Both the position numbers and the translations under genes were made by a program. Shown piece by piece: positions 1-7,300 of a DNA stretch of 64,000 nt (position 1 is the stretch's first letter; each line of letters begins with the position of its first letter). The DNA is taken from assembly GCF_030814995.1 (NCBI RefSeq), contig NZ_JAUSVX010000029.1, forward strand, positions 1 to 64,000, written 5' to 3'. The notes under the pieces were generated by a model. That model saw nothing but the letters and a program-made list of their open reading frames with translations, was not told the DNA's origin and searched no databases. The stretch comes from Labrys wisconsinensis (GTDB lineage: Bacteria > Pseudomonadota > Alphaproteobacteria > Rhizobiales > Labraceae).

Positions 1-1
1 T

Positions 2-130
2 TGCGCCACCGTCTGGGATACCTACGACGATATCCTCGACGCCTGTCAGACCGCCTGGCGATTCCTCCTCAACGATCCAGACCGAATCCGATCCACCGGC
101 GCCCGCAAATGGGCCTGTGTCACTCCCTGA
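2..130 (+). pseudogene. 3' fragment of an IS630-family transposase
   Basis: The frame starting at base 2 reads 42 residues to a TGA at 128-130. It contains WDTYDDILDACQTAW and ends RKWACVTP, which is the usual C-terminus of IS630-type DDE transposases (a Trp-rich helix, then a W-A-x-V tail). Everything upstream lies outside the window, so it could be the end of a complete element or a scrap. It directly abuts the IS701-type remnant at 131 with no spacer, which favours a scrap in a composite IS graveyard. Confidence 0.6.
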
Positions 131-942
131 GTGGGCTGGTATGAGACGGCGTTGGAGGCGAGCGTGCCGTGCGCCTATGTCTTGGGCGATGCGGCGTATG
201 GCGCCGACAGCAGTCTGTGCCGCATGCTGTAAACGCGCCATCAGCCCTATGTCCTGGCGGTCCGCGGAGCACACTCGATGCGCCGCGGCGGCGCGCGTGG
301 GTTCGAGGCGACCTGCCCGGAGGAGTTCGCTGATGAGCTGACGCCGGGCGACTGGGCCTGCCACGCCGCTGGCGAAGGCGCCAAGGGCCCCAGGCTCTAC
401 GACTGGGCTCGCATTCGCCGCCCGTGGACGTCGGAGCAGGGCTTCGAGCATTGGTTGCTCGTCCGCCGCAAACGCTCCAAATCCGCCGAGAAGGCCTACT
501 ACCTGGTCTTCGCTCCGCCGGGGTCGACGCTGGCCGACTTGGCGGCTGTCGCAGGGCTGCGCTGGGCGGCGGAGTAGTGCTTCGAGCGCGCCAAGGACGA
601 CTTGGGCCTGGACCACTGCGAAGCTCGCTCCTGGCACGGATGGCATCGGCACATGAGCCTGTGCATGGCCGCCTTAGCCTTTCTCGCCAAGCTGTCGGCC
701 GATCTTCGCCGCAGCTCATGGAGCAAACCGAATGAAACGAGTCCAGGCGCGACAATCGCCGCCTGATCCGCATGGGCGCTCTCGTGCCGAGCGTGCCGGA
801 AATCCGCTGTCTCATCGCCCGGCTGTTCATCGCGCCGCCAACGCGAGCGCCCTTCGTCATGGCATGGTCGTTATGGCGAAGACGTCATCAGGCCGCCGCA
901 ACGACCAGACACTATAAACGCAAAAAGTATGCACAACCGTAG
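131..942 (+). pseudogene. decayed IS701-type transposase
   Basis: Read in one frame this stretch matches the C-terminal two thirds of IS701 (DDE_5) transposases. Family-like segments include ASVPCAYVLGDAAYG, EGAKGPRLYDWARI, AAVAGLRWAAE and then DDLGLDHCEARSWHGWHRH, the block that carries the last acidic residue. The frame is broken by a TAA near 230, a TAG at 575-577, and a further shift near 760, after which a typical WSLWRRRHQAAATTRHYKR tail ends at 940-942. The N-terminus is missing. The gene cannot make an active transposase. It shows that this edge is a long-standing insertion hot spot next to the prophage tail genes. Confidence 0.75.
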
Positions 943-1610
943 TACTAGAGCCTGATCCGAGTTTTTGAATCGGACTGGGATTCACAAGCTGAGCGAATTG
1001 TGATTCAGATTCTCTGCCGGGCGGAGGCCGGCAGAGATGCCGACAGCGCTTTCGCTTGATCTTCGTGTCCGGGTTCTTGCCGCAGTGGCATCGGGTCTGA
1101 GCCACCGGCAGGCCGCAGAGCGCTTCGGGGTCAGTGCTGCAAGCGTCAGCCGCTGGCGGCGCTGGAGCGTGAACAGGGCATCGCCCGTCCCCGACCGGTG
1201 GGCGGGGATCAGCGTTCGCGGCATATTGAGGCGCACGGCGAGTTGATCATGTCGCTCTACGAGGCGACCCCGGACATGACTCTGCAGGAACTGCGCATAG
1301 CCCTGGCCGAGGGGGGGCACGGTCGGGTATAGAAGCCTGTGGCGCTTCTTCGATCGTCACGGCATCACCGTGAAAAAAGACGGCGCATGCGGCCGAACAG
1401 GAGCGTCCCGACGTCTTGAGGCGGCGCCAGGCCTGGTTCGAGGGCCAACTCGATCTGGACCCGGAGCGGCTGGTCTTCATCGACGAACCGAAGGTCCGCG
1501 CGGAGCAGCGAGACGTGGGCCTCGACCAACATGGCTCGCCTGCGCGGTCGGGCACCCCGCGGTCAGCGCCTGCGGGCCTCCATCCCGCACGGGCATGTGT
1601 GGACGCCCCC

Positions 1611-1856
1611 TTGGGCGCAAGTGAAATCTTGGGACAGGCGCGGCGCGTGATCGGGTGCTGCCATGTGTCCGACCTCTGATGCGGCTGGTTCATGTGCCGC
1701 GGGCCCGTATGGGAGTACGAGGGGCGGGACCACATCACTGGAACGCGCTCGAAGCGCTCACCATGCGCCTGGTTCTCCCGACCCCGCCTCACCGACGTTG
1801 CGCCATACCTATCCTTCAACCTCCTCACGCCTTCCGACAGCCTCGCGTCCGCTCGC
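1611..1856 (-). ncRNA. candidate bridge/seeker RNA region of the IS110-type element
   Basis: This 246-nt stretch lies between the transposase stop and the inner edge of the left inverted repeat and has no supported reading frame. IS1111-group elements carry their guide RNA downstream of the transposase gene, so this is the expected place. I did not fold it or identify target- and donor-binding loops. The assignment rests on position and element type only. Confidence 0.35.
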
Positions 1857-2882
1857 CTACGCGGAGACGGCCGGAGTTCGGTAGATTCCACCCTTCGTCA
1901 GCAATGCCCAGGCGATGCGCGCGTTCTTGTTGGCCAGCGCCACAATCACCAGCATCGGCGGCTTGCGCGCCAACATCCGGCCGAGCCACGAGCCGACCGG
2001 CACGCCTTTGCGTTTGGCCCAGCGCACAACTGCGCTCGAGGCGATGATGAGAAGCCGTCGTAATGTGCGTTCTCCCATGCGCGAGGTGCGGCCGAGACGC
2101 TCCTTGCCGCCGGTCGAACGCTGCACCGGCGTCAGGCCGACCCAGGCAGCAAAGTCACGGCCAGAGCGGAACGTCTCCACCGGCGGCGCCAGCGCCTCGA
2201 TGGCGGTGGCGATCAATGGACCGATCCCGGGCACCGTCATGAGCCGGCGAGCAACGTCATCGGTCTTCGCCCGTGCAGCAATCTCCGCATCAAGCGCGGC
2301 AGTCTGTTCCTGCAGGTGGCGCAGCGCGCCGACAAGCACGGCGAGGCAGGTGCGGGCGGCCGGCGGCAGGCCCGAGCCGGAATCCTCGATCTGCGCGATC
2401 AGCCGCCCGACGTGGAAGGGACCTTGTGGCGCAATCAACCCATACTCAGAAAGGTGACCGCGGATCGCGCTGATGAGCTGTGTGCGCTGGCCAACCAGCA
2501 CATCACGAGTCCGAAAGATCATGGCAGAGGCCTGTTTGGTCTCGCTCTTCACGGCTACGAAACGCATGGTCGGGCGCTGCGCGGCCTCGCAGATTGCCTC
2601 GGCATCGGCCGCGTCGTTCTTTTGGCGCTTGACGAAAGGCTTCACGTAGGCCGGCGCAATCAGCTTCACCTCGTGGCCGAGCTTACCGATCTCGCGGCCC
2701 CAATAATGGGCGCCGGGGCAGGCTTCCATGGCGACTACACGGAGAGGATGGCCAGCGAAGAAGGCCAGCACCTGATCGCGCCGCAGCTTCCTGCGGAAAG
2801 CCGGAGTGCCGTTGGCATTCGCGCCATGCGCCTGGAAGACGTTCTTGGCCAGATCCAGGCCGACGGTGCTAACCTCTGTCAT
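1857..2882 (-). CDS. IS110-family transposase
   Basis: This 341-residue DEDD recombinase appears intact. The N-terminal RuvC-like domain shows VGLDLAKNVFQAHG (Asp), RVVAMEACPGAHYWGRE (Glu) and KRQKNDAADAEAI (paired Asp). The C-terminal transposase_20 domain shows VPGIGPLIATAIEAL and GLTPVQRSTGGKERLGR, which carries the nucleophilic serine of the family. The start at 2882 (MTEVSTVGLDL) is chosen over an upstream ATG at 2936 because GGGAGGT sits seven bases before it and it matches family N-termini. IS110 enzymes act with an element-encoded guide RNA. It is the only transposase here that still looks functional. Confidence 0.9.
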   Translation of the reverse strand: MTEVSTVGLDLAKNVFQAHGANANGTPAFRRKLRRDQVLAFFAGHPLRVVAMEACPGAHYWGREIGKLGHEVKLIAPAYVKPFVKRQKNDAADAEAICEAAQRPTMRFVAVKSETKQASAMIFRTRDVLVGQRTQLISAIRGHLSEYGLIAPQGPFHVGRLIAQIEDSGSGLPPAARTCLAVLVGALRHLQEQTAALDAEIAARAKTDDVARRLMTVPGIGPLIATAIEALAPPVETFRSGRDFAAWVGLTPVQRSTGGKERLGRTSRMGERTLRRLLIIASSAVVRWAKRKGVPVGSWLGRMLARKPPMLVIVALANKNARIAWALLTKGGIYRTPAVSA

Positions 2883-3447
2883 GGACACCTCCCTTGGTGG
2901 CTCTGAAACGCCACCACCTTGGCACGTCGATGGCATCGGGGGGGCGTCTACCCCATCACCGGAAGACCACCACCTTCGTCGCGGGGTTGACGACGCGCGG
3001 TATGATCGCCCCCTTCGTGCTCGCCGGTCCGATCCACCGGCGCGCCTTCGAGACCTATGTCGAAAAGGTCCTCGTCCCCGAACTCAGGTCCGGCGACATC
3101 GTCATCATGGACAACCTGTCCAGCCACAAGGGGCCGCGAGTGTACCACCTCATCCAGGCGGCCGGCGCCACCCTCCGATACCTGCCGCCCTACTCGCCCG
3201 ACTTCAACCCGATCGAGAACGCCTTTGCCAAGCTCAAAGCGCTCCTGCGAAAGGCCGCCGAGCGCACCGTCGACGGCCTGTGGCAGGCAATCGGCCGCTT
3301 CGTCGATCTCTTCAAACCAGACGAGTGTGCCAACTACTTCTCCGCTGCCGGATACGATGCAACGTGACCGGATTTTGCTCTAGCATCTGGCGGAGGAGAT
3401 GGGCCAAGCTCATCGGGCTGACAGTCATGGACACGGCTTTCTCCTGC

Positions 3448-4326
3448 TCAGATGAGGGTGATGCTGTATTTCGCGGCGATATAGTTTTCGACGAGCGCGA
3501 TTTGATCTGCAGTCAGGATGGCGCTGAAGACGATGAAGACCTGCGTTTGTCCGTAGAGTGGCAGGCTCAAAGCGCCAGTGACGGAATTGAACAAACAAGC
3601 GATCGTCGGGCTCTGGATGCCGTCATAGGCGAGGTCGAGGGAGGCTGCCGCTCCGGTTTGAGTCCCGACGGAGCGCCCGCGATCGGTGTTGAGCGCGATC
3701 GTCCCGGCCGAACCGTCGTAGGCGCAGCGGTGTAGATGAATGGCGCTGTCCCGCAAGTCCAGGGCCGGCACGGGATTGGAGATGAGAACGCCCGCTGCAG
3801 CGAAGTTCGCCCGCCCGGTGGAACTCGAAAGGGTGAGCTTAGGCGTGTTGTTGCTGGCTGGGCCGACCGCCCCCCACGCAACGCCGCCGACAGTTCCGCC
3901 GGATGGGATACCTGGCTCCGAACCGTTGTTTTTGGGAACCCTGACGACAGAGAACGTCGTGAAAGCCGTCGCGCCGAGCAGCTTGACGGCTCGATCGGTG
4001 CGCAACCCGCCGCGTTCTGTCGTCGCGTAGATCTCCGCATGCGTCGGATCGGCAAGTGAATAGGCGCCATAGCCGGTGTAGATTGCCGGATGGCCATTCG
4101 CGGCTGTCCGGACTGGCGGCGGGATTAGGTTGTGCACCTGCGCCCAGATGTTACGGTTGCGGGCGCGCCAGCGGAAGCCATTCCTGCGATGCACGCCGTG
4201 TGTCGCCTCGAACCAGGCCGTCAGGCCAGGAATGGCCTCGATTGCGTTCTCGGCATCCGAGTAGGCGATGGACGGCAGGACGCTAGCGACGTCAATTGTG
4301 CGCCGGCTCTTTATCTGTGTCGCCAT
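3448..4326 (-). CDS. phage tail-tip protein with a LamG/ConA-like C-terminal domain
   Basis: This 292-residue protein is the last gene of the phage late operon and starts two bases after the esterase gene upstream. The N-terminal third is unrecognised. The C-terminal part has the pattern of concanavalin/LamG-like lectin folds in phage receptor-binding proteins: alternating short hydrophobic strands ending in ILTADQIALVENYIAAKYSI, a closing motif I associate with that fold. Its position suggests a role in binding surface glycans. It sits only about 65 bp from the IS630 end, so genes that once followed it may have been lost. Confidence 0.6.
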   Translation of the reverse strand: MATQIKSRRTIDVASVLPSIAYSDAENAIEAIPGLTAWFEATHGVHRRNGFRWRARNRNIWAQVHNLIPPPVRTAANGHPAIYTGYGAYSLADPTHAEIYATTERGGLRTDRAVKLLGATAFTTFSVVRVPKNNGSEPGIPSGGTVGGVAWGAVGPASNNTPKLTLSSSTGRANFAAAGVLISNPVPALDLRDSAIHLHRCAYDGSAGTIALNTDRGRSVGTQTGAAASLDLAYDGIQSPTIACLFNSVTGALSLPLYGQTQVFIVFSAILTADQIALVENYIAAKYSITLI

Positions 4327-4328
4327 GC

Positions 4329-6467
4329 TCAGGCCCCCAACGGTGCCATGCCGACCCGCACGACCTGCAGGTTGGCGTAGTGCGGCGGCGAGCTGCTGTC
4401 GCGGATGCAGGTGCGCGCGCCCGTCCTCCGGCCGGAATTCGAGCCGGTCGCCGCGTCCAGGCCGTCGTTGCGCGTCCCGAGATGGATGCGCAGGTCGCCG
4501 TCGGGTCGAACTGCAAACTGGACGGAGAGGATGCGGACAGGCGCACCCACGACATCATTGTCAGGCCGGGGCATCAATGAGGTGATGGCCTTCTGGCTGT
4601 TGGTGCCGTCGAAGCATTGGACGCCGGCGAGCCCCCACGCTGGCGGGATGACGCCACCGTTCTCGATCGTGCCGGTGAGATCGACCACCAGCGGCGCTGT
4701 GAACGTGCGGAAATAGAGATCCAGCCGTGTCGGCGAGTACCAGCGATGCGAGATGACGCGGGTCGAGATCCGACGGCCCTTGCCGAAATAAGCCTCGAAG
4801 ATCGCCCGGCCTTTCTTTCGTCCATAGCCCTTGTACCCCGGGGACCCGAAATGGACGCCAGTGTTGCCGCTGCCCTCGATCCATGAGGTTTCCTGATCGT
4901 AGATCGGCGGCATCAGGAAGAAGTCACGTCCGGCGTCTAACTCGATCGGCGCCAGAATGTGCCCCGGCATCAGGCCGTCGGTGCCGACCGAATTGACCGG
5001 CTGGTGTAGCAGAATGATTGGGTCACGCTTCTGGCCGGTGATGGCGCGCACGTCCTCGAAGACGCGCCGGGCCATGTTCTGGCGATGCTCGACAGAGACC
5101 TCGCCACGGATGCCGACATTGCGATCGGTCTCACCCTGGCCGTAGTCGATGGCGATGACCTCGATCGACTTCCGGATCTTGCGGGCGGCTTCGACGCAGT
5201 TGGCCAAGCCCTTGCGAAACACCGAATGCACAAAGTTTCCAGGGCCGATCTGATCCCAGGTGCGGCCGCCGCGGGAGGCGATGAAAGCCGCGACCTGCGG
5301 CTTGACGCCGATATGGGCCAGGCACTGACTGGTAATCTCGCCGAGGCACGAGGAGACCCACGTCTCTTTGTTCGTGTCATAGCCAGTGCCTGGATACTCG
5401 TAGACATCGCGGAATGCGTCGAACGCCTGACCATCGGGTTTTTTCCCGACCGCTGGTTCCAGCGCATAGCCCGGATCGATCGGATCGGGAGTTAGAATGA
5501 CGTCGTCAGGGTTGTCATTCGCAGAGCCTTCCAGTGATTGTCCGAGACCAACAATGAGGAAGACCTTGTCCTCGTAGTCGTCCGGCAGCGAATAGATCGA
5601 CGCGACCGTCACCACGCTGTTGTAAGGTTCAATCGATTCTAGGTCGTTCGGCCAGCCGCCGGCGCCGAGCGGACTGGGATCTGGCAGCGGCAGTAGCCCA
5701 GCAGGACCAGGCACATAGACGCGACCGTCCGTCCCGGCCGCCAGCACTACTTTGTTGCCGGCGTCCGTCATCTCGTGCGCGTAGGGGCCGGAGCCGTAGA
5801 GCGTCGCAGTGCTTTGGCTTGAGACCGGACCGAGCCACTTCCAGCCGATTGGTGCTGCCGCATGGAAGGCATAGCTACCGGCGTTCGATACAGTCGCGCT
5901 AGTCACGGGATCAACATGCGTGCCGAGGTCGTTCTCTGGAACTTGCGCGCCTTGATTGTTCGGCAGCGTCGTGATCGCTGCCAGGTCGGCATAGGTCGCC
6001 AGGATGATGAGGCCTGCGGTTCGGGCATCTTCGAGATTGTTCAAGCGCTCGCTCAAGCCCGAGTTAACGGCCGCTTGCGCCGTCGAGATCGGCTTGTCGC
6101 TGTCCCGGGTGTTGTCGACCAAGGAGATGTCAAGCAGCGATCGAGCCTCAGGCTTGGCCGGTGCAGTCACGAGGGCGCGAGAAAAGCTGGAAGTATCAGC
6201 GATGTCCGCGGAGCCGATTGTGTCCCAACGTGGCACCAATGATGTCGGTACTTTCAGCACATGTCCGGTATCGCCCGGCACCGGTGGCGGCATGTTGCCG
6301 GCAGCCGCGACGACGTCTTGGACTTGCTGGACCGTGGCCAAATCCGTCGCAGCGTGGCCGGGCGCCGCGTTGACACCCCGATGCCCCCCAAACTCCAAGT
6401 CCCGCCACAGCGGGAACAGCAGCGGGTCCGGTCCGGTCAGGACGAAGGTGATCTCGGCCTCTTGCAT
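4329..6467 (-). CDS. phage tail protein with SGNH (sialate O-acetylesterase-like) hydrolase domain
   Basis: This 712-residue protein opens with a tail-collar-like segment (MQEAEITFVLTGPD, then a Thr/Ala-rich region). A hydrolase domain begins near FLIVGLGQSLEGSAN, whose GQS motif resembles the nucleophile block of the sialate O-acetylesterase group. IAIDYGQGETDRN matches the QGE block, and a histidine in TGVHFGSPGYKGYG is a candidate for the final catalytic block. The C-terminal 150 residues look like a beta-rich carbohydrate-binding tail. It probably trims acetyl groups from capsule or LPS during adsorption. The start at 6467 has a GGAG ribosome site and lies two bases after the previous stop. 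Confidence 0.7.
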   Translation of the reverse strand: MQEAEITFVLTGPDPLLFPLWRDLEFGGHRGVNAAPGHAATDLATVQQVQDVVAAAGNMPPPVPGDTGHVLKVPTSLVPRWDTIGSADIADTSSFSRALVTAPAKPEARSLLDISLVDNTRDSDKPISTAQAAVNSGLSERLNNLEDARTAGLIILATYADLAAITTLPNNQGAQVPENDLGTHVDPVTSATVSNAGSYAFHAAAPIGWKWLGPVSSQSTATLYGSGPYAHEMTDAGNKVVLAAGTDGRVYVPGPAGLLPLPDPSPLGAGGWPNDLESIEPYNSVVTVASIYSLPDDYEDKVFLIVGLGQSLEGSANDNPDDVILTPDPIDPGYALEPAVGKKPDGQAFDAFRDVYEYPGTGYDTNKETWVSSCLGEITSQCLAHIGVKPQVAAFIASRGGRTWDQIGPGNFVHSVFRKGLANCVEAARKIRKSIEVIAIDYGQGETDRNVGIRGEVSVEHRQNMARRVFEDVRAITGQKRDPIILLHQPVNSVGTDGLMPGHILAPIELDAGRDFFLMPPIYDQETSWIEGSGNTGVHFGSPGYKGYGRKKGRAIFEAYFGKGRRISTRVISHRWYSPTRLDLYFRTFTAPLVVDLTGTIENGGVIPPAWGLAGVQCFDGTNSQKAITSLMPRPDNDVVGAPVRILSVQFAVRPDGDLRIHLGTRNDGLDAATGSNSGRRTGARTCIRDSSSPPHYANLQVVRVGMAPLGA

Positions 6468-6469
6468 GG

Positions 6470-6820
6470 TCACTCCGTCACGTCGATGAGGACTTCGCCG
6501 ACGCGCTGGACAGTCGACGGGGTTTCGAGGAAGCACTCGATCGAGAAGCGGCGGCCTGGCTCTTCGGCCCAGAACGCGCGCGGGATGGTAAGGCGGCACA
6601 GCCCGTTCGTGACGATGACGAGGGTGCAGGCGCTGGCCGGCGTGGTGGTGGTGATGTCGAGCACTGGCGTGCCTGTGTCGGGATAGGCGCGCATCTTGAG
6701 GCGCACCCGGACGCCTGTCAGGTCGGCGTCGGCGATCCGGGCAGCCTGCTTGGCTTGGATGCTGATGTTGATCGTCGCGTCGTCCGAGCGGAACAGTGTG
6801 ATCGTGGATGGACCAGCCAT
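6470..6820 (-). CDS. small phage tail/baseplate-type protein
   Basis: This 116-residue protein begins MAGPSTITLFRSDDATI and includes DLTGVRVRLKMRAYPDT, a beta-sandwich pattern similar to N-terminal domains of phage baseplate upper proteins (weak resemblance, from memory). I prefer the start at 6820. An upstream ATG at 6931 overlaps the preceding stop as ATGA and would give 153 residues, but the codons between the two lose the G/C third-position bias seen elsewhere. The stop is two bases before the esterase start, so the genes are co-translated. It may link fibre proteins to the tail tip. Confidence 0.5.
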   Translation of the reverse strand: MAGPSTITLFRSDDATINISIQAKQAARIADADLTGVRVRLKMRAYPDTGTPVLDITTTTPASACTLVIVTNGLCRLTIPRAFWAEEPGRRFSIECFLETPSTVQRVGEVLIDVTE

Positions 6821-6927
6821 GGCGGCTCCCAAAGAAAAGGCTGCGGAGGCGGCTTGCGGAGGTGAGAGAAGAAGGTCAGCGATCCACGAGTCGCCGGAAC
6901 CGCACCGCACGGTCACGCGGTCCCACT

Positions 6928-7200
6928 TCATCGGCCGCCGTGGCTCGCAGTGGCGTGCCGGTCCTCGTGCAGCAGGATTGCGCCGGCACGCGATTGGCAG
7001 TGGCCCCGGTGGTCGGCGCGGTGGATCTCGACTGGCTGGCCCGGATCGGCTTCAACCCGGGCCCTTGCCTTCGGGCCCGCCGTCAGGTCGTCTACGGGGA
7101 TGGGCCGACAGGTTCTTTGCGGGTCGATGTCGACGAAGCGGGTGTGCTCGCTGCAGCCGGACAACGGGACGGCGCGCTCGACGGATTGATCGGCGATCAT
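6928..7200 (-). CDS. hypothetical 90-residue protein in the phage tail operon
   Basis: Start ATG at 7200, stop at 6928-6930, in ATGA overlap with the alternative start of the next gene. Its codons carry strong G/C bias in third positions (about four fifths), unlike the reading frames on the other strand, which is the main reason to call it. I do not recognise the sequence. It is Arg, His and Asp rich, with no membrane segment and two Cys near the middle and end. It could be a decayed second baseplate protein. Confidence 0.4.
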   Translation of the reverse strand: MIADQSVERAVPLSGCSEHTRFVDIDPQRTCRPIPVDDLTAGPKARARVEADPGQPVEIHRADHRGHCQSRAGAILLHEDRHATASHGGR

Positions 7201-7300
7201 GTTTGAACAGTCCGGTCCCGCGGATGGGGCGGTGCTGGACGTCGATGAGGATCTCGCGGAGGCGCCGGAGAGGCCGTGCCGTCGTCGGGGCCTGCTGACG

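Larger units (their letters stand above)
1597..2956 (-). mobile_element. IS110-family (IS1111-type) element inside the IS630 transposase
   Basis: The insertion separates PHGH from KTTTF of the host transposase. Near the ends a 12-bp inverted repeat is visible: GTGGACGCCCCC at 1599-1610 against GGGGGCGTCTAC at 2940-2951, with 11 of 12 positions pairing. Repeats just inside the termini are typical of the IS1111 group. An AT dinucleotide occurs at both junctions (1595-1596 and 2955-2956) and may be the shared core. The transposase is on the minus strand, with a long (about 250 nt) non-coding end downstream of it and a short (about 70 nt) end upstream, again as in IS1111-type elements. Exact ends are inferred by rejoining the IS630 reading frame. 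Confidence 0.7.
1037..3367 (+). pseudogene. IS630-family transposase, frameshifted and interrupted
   Basis: The ATG at 1037 opens a homeodomain-like N-terminus (LDLRVRVLAAVASG, RQAAERFGVSAASVSRW). Frameshifts near 1165, 1325 and 1380 break the middle, and a damaged VFIDE catalytic strand lies near 1475. The coding path then reads MARLRG...PHGH up to about 1596, is cut by the IS110-type element, and resumes at about 2957 with RKTTTFVAGL, DNLSSHKG (the second Asp) and LPPYSPDFNPIENAFAK (the third acidic residue), ending at 3365-3367. The DDE residues are all recognisable, so the decay is by indels and insertion rather than long divergence. Confidence 0.8.
948..3380 (+). mobile_element. IS630-family element with TA flanks, split by an IS110 insertion
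   Basis: The outer ends form imperfect terminal inverted repeats. The left end reads GAGCCTGATCCGA from 948 and the right end, on the complement, reads GAGCAAAATCCGG from 3380. Each end is flanked by a TA dinucleotide (946-947 and 3381-3382), the expected target duplication of IS630/Tc1-type elements. Inside is a frameshifted transposase interrupted by a second element at about 1597-2956. Without that insertion the element would be about 1.07 kb, normal for IS630. Confidence 0.75.
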
